This document shows, piece by piece, positions 20,680 through 32,419 of a stretch of DNA of 64,000 nt; within the stretch, counting starts at the first letter, position 1; each line of letters starts with the position of its first letter. The DNA comes from Prostheceraeus crozeri (Eukaryota > Platyhelminthes > Polycladida > Euryleptidae): positions 310,001 to 374,000 of the forward strand of contig CAJQUW010004459.1 in NCBI GenBank assembly GCA_907163375.1, read 5' to 3'. The notes beneath the pieces were generated by a model. The model was not told the origin of the DNA. It did not search any database and was given only the letters and a program-made list of their open reading frames with translations. The position numbers and the translations under genes are program-made.

Positions 20680-21740
20680 ATGAATGGTGGGAATGATCAA
20701 TTCTCCAACTCATGCTTTGGCAAAGTGGTTGTGCTCAATTCTGAAGCCTGTCGTAGAAAATTACTTGCTGTTCTCAATAGTGCTCATGCCAACTTAGAAT
20801 TTACTATCGAGTTCGAAGAAAGAGATGCCATCAGCTTTCTTGATGTAAATGGCATTTGATCTGAGGGCCAAATATTGACTTCTGTATACTGAAAGAAGAC
20901 ATGTAGTGGTCTATACTTGCACTGTTTCAGCTCCGTGCCCAAGAGGTACAAAATTAATCTTGTGAAATGTTTATTTCATCGCGCTAGGCGCATCTGTTCT
21001 CTTTGTTTTTTAGAAAATGAATTTCAGTTTTTAACTAAGACTCTGAAAATGAATGGCTATCCGGACCAATTTATTGAACAGCATAAAATAAGTAAAGAAA
21101 AAGAACCAATAGTTCGTCCGTCAAAAAAAGTTTATGTTAGAGTTTCATTTCTTAGAGACATATTTCACACATTTGTCTCAAAAAAGCTAATTGAATCAAT
21201 TTCGAGAACTTTTCATGCCGCACAGCTTGTACTGCCTCAGACAATGAAGATCCCTTGTCGTTCTTTGAAGGATCCAATTCCTCTCGTTGACCGATCAATT
21301 CCTCTCGTTGACGTATCTTATGATTAGAGTCATCGAAAGCGCTCAAGATAAAATTTATTATTATGAGTTTAGTTTTATTTTCATTTCTCATAACTTTTTG
21401 TAGGGTCATTTTCTTTTCATGTGGCCTGATTTTCGATTTTTCAAATGTGAATTTTACTCCACGATTTCCAGCTTTGGGGCTTTCTTGAGAATACGGCCAA
21501 TATTATTATTATAATCCTTGTATAGCGTTTCTACACGATTTTGCGATCCTGTCTATGTTGGATGTAGTGGAATTATTCCAAGAATAAAAGGTTTTTCAAT
21601 TTTAATTTTCTATTGTGGCCGCTCTAGATGTTGCAAAAGGTTGAGCGTGGAACGATTAGAACCGGTGCGATCACCTCCATCGCTGTTATGGGAATACAGG
21701 CGCTGTGTCGAAACATCAATTGGGCTGGTAAATCCTACTT
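20680..21740 (+). pseudogene. PLE-type retroelement: RT thumb and GIY-YIG debris
   Basis: The fragments read LLAVLNSAHANLEFTIEFEE, then ISFLDV, then (after stops) TSVY...CSGLYLH, VPKRYKINLVKCLFHRARRI and NGYPDQFIEQH. This order of thumb motifs is characteristic of a common GIY-YIG-bearing retroelement RT, probably PLE. RSLKDP near 21260 matches the fragment at 2858. At 21540-21590 the string DPVYVGCSGIIPRIK could be a decayed GIY-YIG start. Multiple stops and frame changes make it inactive. Confidence 0.6.
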
Positions 21741-21749
21741 ACTGTACTA

Positions 21750-23519
21750 ATGAGGGGGACCTGTAGCCGTTTCACATGTGTTTCGAAAGTTGATCAAATT
21801 GGCATTTCACGGTACAGTTTCACTCAAAATTAATAATCTTTTTCTGCAAATCTTAGTTGTAACAGATGCAGAAGAATACTACACAATATGATCAATCCAA
21901 CTGGGAAGACATTATTCAACTATGCTTGTCAATTCAATTCATTTTGAACTTTAAATTTCTAGTGTTGAAATTGAAACATTTTGAAAATCAAGGCTATATC
22001 GCTAGATTACTGATGCATTTCCTGATGATAAGAAAAAATGTGAAAAAGTGACAAAAATATAGTATTCAAGTTTGTGTTCAAGTTTTTTATCATAATATTA
22101 CATTATACTTTTTTTTATTTCTTTTTAAATTTTTTAAAAGGAATACAATTTGGTAAAACAAATACAAAATACAAAATGAGCACAATTAACAGTAATTACA
22201 GAAGGGTTCAACGGGAAGAAGAAGTCAGACTGAGGTAGAGTTTTTTATCAGTTTGTGATCGCAAAATCTCATTTCTCGCTACGACCAAAGCATCTTGGAA
22301 TTTCATAGTGAATATGTCAGTCCAACTGACATTCTCATAGGAATCTCATAGAGCAGAATCTCAGGATACATCCAGCGTTCTGTCCGAAAGATTTTTTCGT
22401 ACGGTCTGGTGGCATTGCATCATTACCGCTAGACTGTCCGAAACCGGTAATGTCTAGAGATATTGACAGTAATTTTGTATTGTAGTAATTTGCAGATTGT
22501 GGTGACATTGCTTCAATCTTTACTGCTTTGTTTCTTGATTTTGAAAAAAGTGTCGGGGATAAGCTCTTCCTCTGCTATAAGCTGCACATGCATAATATTG
22601 TCTATTTTAAAAAGCCTTAAAAAATCAATTAAAGCGCGGCGCCACTGACTTAATCAACTATCAGCCTAGAACGAAAAAGAAATTGTATTTCGGCTATACT
22701 TCAGTGCTTCAGAGCATAACTCATAAAATTTTCGGTACACCGGTGCAAGCAGGAGTGGTTAGCGCACAATCCTAGTCTCTACGTGTTCTTGAAAATCAAT
22801 CCAAATCTATCAAGTTTCGCCCATGGGAACATCATGAAATTTGACCTCAGTATAGCATTCATAAACTTATGTGCACAGCGACGACTATTTATCAAGAGGG
22901 CAAGAAAATTGCCAGTCATAGTAAATAACGTCCATTCAAATAACGTTATTCAAATCGCATGACCATTGAGTACTTCCATATGAATCTAAAATGAATACAT
23001 TCATTCATAATTATATGAAGAGGCAAAGCAACCCCTCTTACAAGAAAAAGTATTATTTTTTTGGTACAATAATGCATTCCAAGTCAAAATTGGCAGATTA
23101 TCTTGCTTCACAAAATACAAGTATTTGGAGAATTTTTTCATGTTAAAGACTCTCCCACAACATTTTAGATCGATCAATTTAAAACGCAATTTATTTGCGC
23201 GAGATCTTTCGGCCTACGACGCAGGTCATTCTTAAGCGACTAATTTATTCACAGAAGTAAGCATACCACGATTGACACAGACACACATGACGTTGAATAA
23301 TCAATACTCAGAAAATCAATGAACAATGCGGAGGATCATCGGGAATGAATAGTGCGGTAACGAATGAAGAAATGCCAATCTGGTTACCATTACCAATGGC
23401 AACATTCAACACATGCGCGAAAACGGATAAGAATCACACCGAAGACAGGCACACAAAAGCATGTATAAACGACAATAAAGCTAAAAATGTTTTTCTAATA
23501 ATTTTTAGGTTTATTGCAG
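21750..23519. other. AT-rich DNA, nothing recognised
   Basis: It contains T- and A-rich runs near 22090-22170 and no supported gene. Confidence 0.35.
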
Positions 23520-23600
23520 ATATCGGAGTGGGCAAAAACCAGTTCTGTCTTCTTCTAAACTTTATGGCTAAGAGATGACGTTAAAAACTATTTACAGGCC

Positions 23601-23633
23601 CGACGTTTCACGCCTTCGCGCTTCCTCAGGGGC
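23601..23633 (-). ncRNA. Hammerhead-like ribozyme motif (left PLE end)
   Basis: On minus: GCCC, CTGAGGA, then GCGC-GAAG-GCGT (a hairpin), then GAAA, CGTC and GGGC. GCCC pairs with GGGC as stem I. CUGANGA and GAAA are intact. One extra A precedes stem II, so activity is uncertain. Confidence 0.55.
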
Positions 23634-23733
23634 AACACAAGCTAAAAACACAAGTAAGACCGACAGCGTAAGGAGAGCGTGATGACAAAGCTCTGCAACC
23701 TTATATAGTGGTGTGTGGGATGTGAGAATCAGA

Positions 23734-24080
23734 CTAAAAATCAATCAGTTCATGTTTGCGGTTAATGTTGGGCTTCATGCTCTTCATACAACGAGCTTCA
23801 CTCAAACGAGTGTCGACAGGATTCTTACATTTGTCCAAGATATCTAAAGTGAAGTTGTCAATAGACACAATATGCTTGCATTGAGATCTGTGATCTGCCA
23901 GTGCACTGCTGGTCTTATTGTTAAAAGAACGCGCGTATTCCATGAAACGTAATTTAAAAGGTCGACTAGACTGCCCAATATAAAAATTGGCACAAAATTT
24001 ACAGGTAAATTTGTAAACAAAGAATTTGTCTTTGCAAGTATATTTGCTAGGTACCCAGTCACAGGCCGTGCAATTCTCAT
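23734..24080 (-). pseudogene. PLE GIY-YIG endonuclease domain (main copy)
   Basis: The minus-strand reading contains a CKFTCKFCANFYIGQSSRPF-type stretch and then MEYARSFNNKTSSALADHRS, the GIY-YIG core and its following helix. It ends with DILDKCKNPVDTRLSEARCM and a stop at 23734. The part around YIGQSSRPFKL is in frame with it. This is the C-terminal nuclease of the element at 23520-26135. Confidence 0.7.
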
Positions 24081-24240
24081 GTTTATTATGTCTAGGCTTG
24101 TTTTGAAGGCTACTATAAAGATTAGAGTTTGGAATGTCTACTAGGTTGACAGGTAAGTTGTATTTCTTATAAGGGTGTGTATTTTACAGCTAGTTTTATC
24201 ATTTATGCATTTCATTTTAAGAATATTTGGGTTGCGTTTT

Positions 24241-25600
24241 TTAGGAAGACTTATTTTTTCTATTTCTAAAAGTGCGATAGGTTTTGTAACCATTTTGACG
24301 AAACTTTTTGTCTAGTTTATTTTTAGAGTTTTCAAAAGCGGCTTCTGAGCTGCATCGTTTTTGGACGTACTCTACAGTATTTTTTAGATAGTTGCTTTTT
24401 ACGTGACTTGGTACGTAGCTATCCTTCCGTAAGGCAGTGCCGGAATGATAGGGTTTCTCAAACCAGTTGTAATGGATGTTTTCATTTTCTATAAAAATGC
24501 TGATATCAAGGAAGTTTAAGACTCCGTTTTTAGGTACCTCCATGGTGAACTTAATTTCGCTACTTATGCTGTTAAAAGTTTTCAAAAGTTTAGAAAAGTC
24601 ACTACCTTTGTCAAACGGTCCAATTATAATGTCGTCTATCTACCGAGCGTAGAGGGCAGGGACTATAGCATACCTATCTTTCAAGTCTTTTAAGGCAACC
24701 GTTTCCAATTTGTGTAAATAAATAATCGCGAACGGAGGGCCGAAATGAGATCCCATTGGGCATCCTTTTATTTGGAGATAATGGTTATTACTAAATTTGA
24801 TTTCGTAGTTATAACAAATGAAACTTAACATCTTCGCAACCGAGTCACGTTCCAGACCAAAACAATTTATATTATTCCAATTTTCATTAACAAATTCCAT
24901 GACAGCCTCAATCCCAACAGCTATGGGTATACTGGTTTTTACGTCTAAGGAGATGAAAGTACTGTTACTTTTATAGTGTATTTGGTGTAACCTATCGATT
25001 AAGTCTTCTGCATTTCCTATATACGACGGCACGAAACGTGTCAATTGAGTTAGAATTTTAGTCAGGAGCCAATCAACTTTTTTCTGTCGGAGTGTTTTTA
25101 CAGGACGCTATGGGGCGGAGGGGAAACGACTTGTCCACTTTATCCTTATAGTCCTTGATAGTAACATGGAACGAGGCAGCCTCCGTTCCCGTACTATAAG
25201 ACGTTCTATTTGGTTCATAGAAAAAATTTTGCAAGATGATTTTATAATTTTGTTAGCCTGGTTTTCTGTACTATTTACTCGAGACTTGGCTGGAGGTTTG
25301 TACGTTTTAGTATCATTAAGTAATTGCTCAGTGTGGGCAATTATATCTACTTTATTAGCAACAACAATTTTACTAGTTCTATCAGTCGCTTTTACTGAAA
25401 TCTCTTTATGTTTAAGATAATTGCGAGTGGTATTGATGGTATTATTAAGTTCTTTTACTTTTCTATTATTTTCCTGAGATTTGATTAAGTTGATGACCTC
25501 TGAACGGAAGAGTTTAAGTTTAGCCTCAGTTTCCTCGGCGGCTTTTGGAGGAAGGTTAGTGCGGTTTTTGGTAAACGGAGTAGTTAATTCAGTTTTGGTG
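24241..25600 (-). pseudogene. PLE reverse transcriptase
   Basis: Reading downstream on minus: the N-terminal region (25600-25108) has KATDRTSKIVVANKVDIIAH and LLNDTKTYK, the usual PLE entry to the RT. The palm (25044-24640) has FISLDVKTSIP (motif A Asp), CPMGSHFGPPFAIIY, then a TAG directly before IDDIIIGPF (motif C). Thumb (24585-24241): EVPKNGVLNFLDISIFI and LRKDSYVPSHVKSNYL. Length and order match a nearly full PLE RT. It is disabled by the nonsense codon just before the catalytic IDD and by a frame break near 25100. Confidence 0.8.
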
Positions 25601-25608
25601 CTATTCAC

Positions 25609-25870
25609 AAATATACTTGCAAAGACAAATTCTTTGTTTACAAATTTACCTGTAAATTTTGTGCCAATTTTTATATTGGGCAGTCTAGTCAACCTTTTAA
25701 ATTACGCTTCATGGAACACGTGCGTTCTTTTAACAATAAGACCAGCAGTGCACTGGCACACCACAGATCTCAATGCAAGCATATTGTGTCTATTGACAGC
25801 TTCACTTTAGATATCTTGGACAAATGTAAGAATCCTGTCGACACTCGTTTCAGTGAAGCTCGTTGTATTT
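25609..25870 (+). pseudogene. PLE GIY-YIG domain (truncated partner copy)
   Basis: On + the string encodes CKFTCKFCANFYIGQSSQPF, then EHVRSFNNKTSSALAHHRSQ and DILDKCKNPVDTRFSEARCI, ending at TAG. It is almost the same as the minus-strand copy at 23734-24045, so the two arms duplicated recently. Confidence 0.75.
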
Positions 25871-26020
25871 AGAGCATGAAGCCCAACATTAACCGCAAAC
25901 ATGAACTGATTGATTTTTAGTCTGATTCTCACATCCCGCACACCAGTATATAAGGTCGCAGAGCTTTGTCATCACGCTCTCCTTACGCTGTCGGTCTTAC
26001 TTGTGTTTTTAGTTTGTGTT

Positions 26021-26058
26021 GTCCCTGAGGAAGGGGCGAAGGCGTGAAACGTCGGGCA
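26021..26058 (+). ncRNA. Hammerhead-like ribozyme motif (right PLE end)
   Basis: UGUCC and GGGCA can pair as stem I around CTGAGGA (26025-26031), a weak stem II, GAAAC (26046-26050) and GTC. The stem II arm GGGGC/GCGT has changed relative to the left copy, so it is probably less stable. Confidence 0.5.
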
Positions 26059-26266
26059 TGTAAATCGTTTTTGACGTCATCTCTTAGCCATAAAGTTTAG
26101 AAGAAGACAGAACTGGTTTTTGCCTACTCCGATATGAAACGTAGTCTTCTGTTCGCGGCCATCCTATTATTGTAGATAAATCAGTCGCTTGAGAATGGCT
26201 CAGGCCTCAGCCACACTGCGAGCTTTTCCAAGCGTTTTGCCTCAAATATAAAGTCATCATTGCATC

Positions 26267-28023
26267 CACAGAATTAGATTGTTCGAGCGTATCACTTTGA
26301 TAGAAGTGCAAACTGATTCAAACAGATGGCGCATGCAGGAACTTAATAAGTGGGCAAAAAGAAATTTTTAATACCTTACAGAGATAGGAAAAACAGTCGT
26401 GCGTCGCTTGCGGATAGCTGTGAATTCCTTCAAAATGCTCCGATCGCCACAACTTCAGATTCGAAGAATTCAGATCATTGCGCAAAAGTTTTTTCGATAA
26501 TGTTAGGTCCTCCGATCATTTTAAAAAGGTTAGCAGGCGCATGAAAAAACGTTCACAAACTTCTCTGTAGAACTTGACATCGACTGTGTCTCTTTCCTGT
26601 GTGATCCGGTTGATGAGAGTCACTGAAACTTTGCACAATTTGGCGTGTCTAATGTTGAACTGGCTGCTCATTGTTCGATTGCTATGCGGTATTATGTCAG
26701 CAGATTGTGCCATTTCATTAACGCTGCATGTTCCAAACACAGAATTAGACAGGTCGTCTCTTCTTCTGTTTGACTAGAGAGAAAGCATTGGAACATGCAG
26801 CGTTAATGAAATGGCACAATCTGCTGACATGATACCATAGCAATCGAACAATACAACCAGTTCAACATTAAACACACCACATCAGTGACTGTTATCAGCC
26901 GGATCACACAGCAAAGAGACACAGGCGATGTCAAGTTCTACAGAGCAGTTTGTGAACATTTTCGTGCGCCTGCTAGCTTTTTTTAATAATGATCGGAGGA
27001 TTAGTCCGGCAGCCAGAACGTGTTTCCGCAGGGAACGAGGCCGAAAGTGAGACTTTCACAGAATGATGCATACCCTATGCCTACTACGAATGGGCACGTC
27101 TGCCGAGTTCTAGTGAGTTCCTCTTCTTGTCAGACAGGATCAAAGAAAAACACATGTAAATCCAATGGGACACAGATTGCAGTTTTTGGTTAAATGAAAT
27201 TTTGTATGTTTTCTCTGATTAAACGAAACCTACTAAGCCCAAAGTCATAATTTTTGGCATGGAATGTCTTCAAGTCATTTCCTTCCATTTTCATGCAGCC
27301 CTGTCTATATAGCTAAACGCATTTAGATTTGGCGAGCCTCTTAATGTCGGCAAACACATACATTTTGAGTTACTTTATCCACATTCAACCACATTCTCAC
27401 ACACATTGCCGATCAGATGCATGATAAGGGCACATGCACATCATAGGAAATGACCTGAAGACATTTCATGTCAAAAATTATGACTTCGGGCTTAGTACTT
27501 TTCATTTGAACAGAGAAATCATAGAAAATTTCATTTTACCCAAAAACTGCAATCTGTGTCCCATTGGATTTACATGTGTTTTTCTTTGATCGTGTCTGAC
27601 AAGAAGAGGAACTCACTAGAACTCGGCAGACGTGCCGATTCGAGATAGGCATAGGGTGCACATCATTCTGTGAAAGTCTCACTTTCGGCCTCGTTCCCTG
27701 CAGAAGCTCGTTCTGACTGCCGGACTAGATCCAACATCATCGAGAAAGCTTTTGCGCAATGATCTGAATTCTTCGAATCTGAAGGAATCGTGGCGATTGG
27801 AGCATTTTGAAGGAATTCACAGTAATCCGCAAGCGGCACACGACTATTTTTCCTATCTCTGCAAGGTAATAAAAATTTGTTTTTGCCCACTTAATAAGTT
27901 CCTGCATGTTCCATCATTTTGAATCACTTCTAGCAAAGTGATGCGCTTAAACAATCTAATTCTGTGGTTCAAATGCTTCCTTTCTAGTCAAACAGAAGAA
28001 AAAACGACCTGTCTAATTCTGTG
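26267..28023. mobile_element. Composite palindrome (A B B' C C' A'), unknown transposon type
   Basis: It starts CACAGAATTAGATTG and ends CTAATTCTGTG. Arm A (26267-26520) is inverted at 27740-27975. Arm B (26520-26765) is inverted at 26790-26995. Arm C (26995-27300) is inverted at 27445-27735. The word CACAGAATTAGACAGGTCG occurs at the inner end of B (about 26740) and, inverted, at the right end, like a repeated terminus. The arms share a frame beginning GK(K/N)KFL, which reflects homology only. No transposase was recognised. It could be a fold-back element or nested copies of one MITE. Confidence 0.65.
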
Positions 28024-28279
28024 AGTAGGCCTAATCTTAGTTTATTCTATGTTGTTAACTGAGATTTAGGATGATAATTTTCATTTTAATAGGTTGTGCA
28101 ATGTCGATAATCGTCACAGCGCAAGTTCTGTTGAAATAATTCAATGATTCGAAAAAGTGGAATTCTAATGTTTTATGACAATTTATAATTTTGCGGAATC
28201 TCATGGAAAATCATACATGCTTTACATGGATGAATATGCTGATAAGAACAATGAATTGAAGTGAAATCTGTAATTTCAG

Positions 28280-28971
28280 GTCAATCTAAGGCAACATCGT
28301 TTTGTCCATTCACCTTTTGCTACAAAAGAATGAAGATTACTGCCGCGATGATGGATTCTCACAAATCTTTGCTTTTTATTGACGGGGTGACAAGGAGAGG
28401 CGGCTGTGCTCTGTTGTGTAATCAAGACAAACGATGTCAGGCTTTTCATTACAAATCAATGCGCTGTAACCTCATTACGTCCATCGTGAAGCTGTCGGAG
28501 GCCTCGGAGAAGAGGAGCATCGAGATTTGGACAAAAAAAGAAAACGCTCTTGGGAAATGCCCACACAGTTTCAAAGTCAGCTTTAGGAGTTCTCGTTACA
28601 AATTCGTGCAACAAACAACGACGTGGGAGGTAGCGCGAGTTAGTTGCGAGCGACAAGGCGGCAAATTGGCAGAGTTCACATCCAAGCTGGAGATCATGTC
28701 CCTATGGTATCGTGGTCTCCCATCATCTAAGTGGTTCAGAAATCGTCCTTATTGGATAATCGGTGGAAAGAAGAATGGGACAGATCCCGGTTGGCATTGG
28801 TACAAATCCAATCTCCCCATACAAATGAGTAAATCAAATGGAACTTCTACTAGCAGTGGTAGAGAGTTCCTGCTGGGCAAACTCCGTATCAGTGGAAAAA
28901 TGATTTTCAAAAGTATCAACAATAAATACAAAGCCAAAGGTTATATCTGTGAATGTAACACATTTTATTAG
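28280..28971 (+). CDS. Lectin locus terminal exon b (PAN-like + C-type lectin), intact
   Basis: The acceptor CTGTAATTTCAG precedes a phase-1 exon of 692 nt (229 codons) ending at TAG. Residues about 8-90 are PAN/apple-like, with Cys-rich spacing (CPFTFCYKRMK, GGCALLCNQDKRCQAFHYKS, RCNLITS). Residues about 100-229 form a C-type lectin-like domain (GKCPHSFK, TTWEVARVSCERQGGKLAEF, PYWIIGGKKNGTDPGWHWYK, GYICEC). No EPN/QPD or WND calcium motif is evident, so calcium-dependent sugar binding is doubtful. It would follow exon 1 (8590-8923) in frame to give a secreted protein of about 341 residues. A poly(A) signal AATAAA lies at 29240-29245. The role is likely recognition or adhesion outside the cell. 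Confidence 0.82.
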
Positions 28972-29399
28972 ACACATGCTGTGCTATGCATGGCAACAGT
29001 GAGAGTCTCAATACCACATGCAGTGAGCAAATTTCTATGTTCAGATATGTGTGCCAATGCATCTTCACCTCAATCTTCCATTATGGACTTTGTAGTGAAT
29101 AAAATTGGATTATTCAGATTGGAAGATGACTCCATCACCGCGATTGATGTCACCAATGGTGTCTTTTCATATCGCTACATCAATCGGTGATGAGGTCATC
29201 CTCCAATCTAAATATTGTCTTTGATCATTTGTTTCATTCAATAAAATAGCACGTGCATTTTAAAACATTTCGTTTTCCCCTATCTCTGTGGCAATCTGAT
29301 ATCATAGCTTTTGTCTTGGACTTGTCACGAGATTGAACAGTGATATTGAAGCTTGAAGTATCTATCAGTTTATTGGAAACGAACAATTCCTTGTAAAAA
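28972..29399 (+). other. 3' untranslated region and flank of lectin exon b
   Basis: It contains the AATAAA at 29240-29245, about 270 bp after the stop codon. Nothing else was recognised. Confidence 0.5.
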
Positions 29400-29972
29400 G
29401 AATAATTAAATATTGAGTTGCATCCTCAATCAGAAAATGGGAACAGACCTTAATAGCTGCCATTAAATCCAGTATCAGGAATCATCAGCAGGCCTAGTTC
29501 ACATCTCTCAACATCGACACAACTCCCTATCTAAAGTCGCAGCCATGCTCGTTGCAATTAACAAGTTAGTGAAATTTTGACGTACATTCATTAAATATCA
29601 CTTTAAACACACTACTGACAAATTACCTAAGTTAGTGCGCCTGAAATAATTAATAAACGAAAAAATAAATAAACAGAATGATGAAAATTTCAGCAACTTG
29701 CTGATTGCAAATCTCAAATTTTGACCGGCCAGGCCTGCTGATGATTCCTGATCTTGGATGAAATGCCAGCTATTCAGGTCTGTTTCAATTTTTGAACTGA
29801 GGATGCAACCCAATATTTAATTGTTCAATTTACATTGTGCTTGCAAAAAGCAGCATTTATTAATTATTGCAGGCGCACTAACTTGGGCGATTTGCCAGCA
29901 GTGTGTTTAAAGTGATATTTAATGAATGCCTGTTGAAATTTCACTTACGTACTTGCTAATTGCAAATCTTGA
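29400..29972. repeat. Dispersed repeat R2, palindromic copy
   Basis: The left half (29400-29645, with AATATTGAGTTGCATCCTCA, AGCAGGCCTAGTTCACATCT and AACAAGTTAGTGAAATTTTGACG) is mirrored by the right half (29695-29972, with GGCCAGGCCTGCTGATGATT, TTGAACTGAGGATGCAAC and TGAAATTTCACTTACGTACTTG). The blocks also match 17973-18195. It appears to be a MITE with long inverted repeats, or two copies in opposition. Confidence 0.7.
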
Positions 29973-31164
29973 ACAATTCCTTGTCGACAACGAAGACACA
30001 CTCCGTCTTGTAAGCGAGTTGTGTAGTCTACTGGTCGGGCCATAAGAGTAAGTATATTAGGAAGTGGTAACTCCGCATTGATTAAATCCCCAATGTGTAT
30101 ACACCTTCGATTTTATTAAATGAACTCAAAGGAGATGCAGTCGGAATTGTTTCCAAATGTGAGATATGCACATTTTTGCAGTTTTGCAGAAATTGCAACG
30201 GAATTGACTGATCATGATAGCATGAAGCGGAAGGAAATGATGTTATCTTACAGATTCTCAGTGTCATGACAGCCGTGGAGATTTAATGTTTGCTAAATTA
30301 GCAATTTGATGAGTTCCTATTGCTTTCGTGCTGAACCTCAAGAGTATTTTTTTATGAGCGTGATCATTTCATATGCTTTGATTATTAGGGATATCAATGA
30401 TTAATATAAGATATCTAAGGGACGCTCAACTTCTATAACATGAACTGTACTGGAGGCCAATGACTTTGGTATAGATTTGATTAGTGCTGATAGTGTGTAT
30501 AAGTATATGGATAAAAACGTTGGACAAGCTGTAAACAAATCATTTTACTACGAAATGCGTATATTCTATTGAGTTAGAACATGCCTATGTTAAAGAATAG
30601 TTTCTGTGATTGTCTCACCCTGAGCTCTAACATGACCAAAAGTCTCAATGTCACTCCAAAGCCTCAGCCAAGGAAGATAGGGCCAAACTGTGCTTTCCAA
30701 TCAATTTGTAGCACTCTTAGCTTTCAAACGACCTATCGCACGACTCTCTACCATTTCTAGAACCAAAGTAGGAAGATCGCTGCCGAGGGGGGGTCGAAGT
30801 TCTTCATTTTTAGCCCTATGACGCTGGAAACAACTCTCCAAGACCCAAAATTGGCCAAAAGCTCCAAATCCGCCGTCCATTTTCACGTACGAGGCTTCGT
30901 TTCGCCGCTACAGCCAGTTTCTCACTCAAAAACACACCTAAACCACACCTACACCCAAGAAACACAACATGTCGACGCAGAATTTCATCAGGAAACCAAA
31001 TCTAAACACAAAACAACCCTACAACCAATCCTACACACCAAAAACAAAGACCGCCGCCCAAGAACAACCACGACGGTCGACCCAGAACCACATCCACCCA
31101 ATCAATTAATGCGTGATAATTCACCTGCATAAGAAACACTGCCTGGTGTACGAAGTTGTACAAG
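29973..31164. other. No gene recognised
   Basis: A C-rich open frame at about 30818-31132 has no domain and no signal peptide. The word CCAAATGTGAGATATGCACA near 30155 recurs near 60412. Confidence 0.35.
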
Positions 31165-31580
31165 GAATGGAGTTTTTTTTTGTTGCGAAATGAAATGGAG
31201 GAGAGAACATTTCTTTCAGCTGATGAACTATGGACTGCATCAAAAGCCGAAATATGTTCTGCCTTAAAGCATTTCGTCTACGAAATCCGGCGTAACGATG
31301 GATCGCGCTATCCACCTAACATTCTATACAATATCGTCTGTAGACTTGCAAGATTCCTGAAACAGGAACGGCCAGACTGCAATCCATTGGACAAATAAGA
31401 CAAGGAAGTCTCTTGCTTCATAAGCGCGTTGGATGCTCGCATGAAGTATCTAACATCCCAAAGACTCAGAAATTCGCTCAGGACGGCGGATCCAATATCA
31501 GAATATGACGAACACAGGATGTGGAATACTGATGCGTTCTCCATGAAAAATGCAGAGGGCTTTCTTCGGACAGTCCTCCT
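31165..31580 (+). pseudogene. Crypton-type tyrosine recombinase fragment (N-terminal/SAM-like region)
   Basis: The frame reads LRNEMEERTFLSADELWTAS, then ALKHFVYEIRRNDGSRYPPN, ILYNIVCRLARFLKQERPDC and N, a stop (TAA, 31396-31398), then ALDARMKYLTSQ, MWNTDAFSMKNAEGFLRTVL and a stop. The pattern EVRRKDGxxYPPNSLYQIxxGLQRxLR ... LDxxMKxL is the N-terminal core of Crypton recombinases and of host proteins derived from them. The catalytic domain is missing and one nonsense codon interrupts it. It is a relic. Confidence 0.7.
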
Positions 31581-32419
31581 ATAATTGCATAGTATTTTAC
31601 TATGAAATGAGTATATTGAATATATGAAATCATTTCATTATTGTAAAATGCATCAGAATACAGCGGAACTGATTACTGTACATACTAATTAATACGCCCG
31701 CAGTCTTGCAGGGGCAGTGTCGGTAACAATCTGTATACAGTGAACACTTGCAAGGTTTGGGTTTCTATATTCATCGATTTTCCAATTATGTGATCTAACT
31801 TCCCCAGTGCAAGTGAGTCATATGGAATATTATCAAACATCCCTATCTCACTATGTTGAAACTATTGGGTTATTTAATTTTCTATAGTTATCGGAATTCT
31901 ATGAATCAAAATACATGTAATCCAATGGGCTTCCGTGCATACATTTTTTTACCGATAAATGCACCCAAATTGAAGTAAGCTTAGCGGATATCTTGGGGTA
32001 TAGATTTAATAAAGGTACCTCATGCAAATTGCAGTTAAGCTATCGGTTCACTCTTGAGGATCACAAGGAAATGCACTAGAAGTAGATAATAGTACTTTCT
32101 ATGGTATTATAATTTCTATGGAAATGCATGACATCAATATTGGATAGAAATCGCATGACCTATGGATAGGCTTCTACTAGGACTGTGGATGCCTGGAATT
32201 GGAACACGTTTGTGTTCTTTGCCGATTGTCTCATATCGTCACTTGGTCCATAGAGTTCATTGACATTCGAGATCGGTTTGATTAAATAGTGATATAACTA
32301 CTCCATTGTCTACATAGAAAGAAGTAGCACTCGGTTCGCCTAGTGTGCGCATGTGTTCTGTGGTAGTACAGATGTCGTAGTTATATCACTATAATGTATT
32401 TTTTCACGAATTTTCAGCA
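31581..32419. other. Non-coding, contains a 15-bp inverted pair
   Basis: TAGTGATATAACTAC near 32287 and GTAGTTATATCACTA near 32377 are perfect inverted copies about 90 bp apart. No gene seen. Confidence 0.4.

Larger units (their letters stand above)
23520..26135 (-). mobile_element. Penelope-like element with inverted terminal copies
   Basis: The left 526 bp (23520-24045) and right 527 bp (25609-26135) are near-perfect inverted copies. Both hold the 3' end of the element: the GIY-YIG region, a leader with CAGTTCATGTTTGCGGTTAA, and a hammerhead-like motif. Between them lies the RT region on minus. PLEs often insert as a full copy joined to a 5'-truncated copy, in direct or inverted order, giving pseudo-LTRs. 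This is the inverted type, with the truncated partner on + at the right. Confidence 0.85.

Noticed and set aside
25481..25810. Plus-strand open frame of 109 codons
   Set aside because: It lies antisense to the PLE RT and runs into the PLE arm; the real coding frames are on minus (RT) and another + frame (GIY-YIG).
26350..26544. Conserved protein frame (GKKKFLIP...) with an inverted homologue at 27663-27890
   Set aside because: The frame is shared only because the two arms are copies of one palindrome; no domain and no independent support.
30818..31132. 104-codon Thr/His/Pro-rich frame
   Set aside because: No domain, signal or splice context; composition bias alone explains it.
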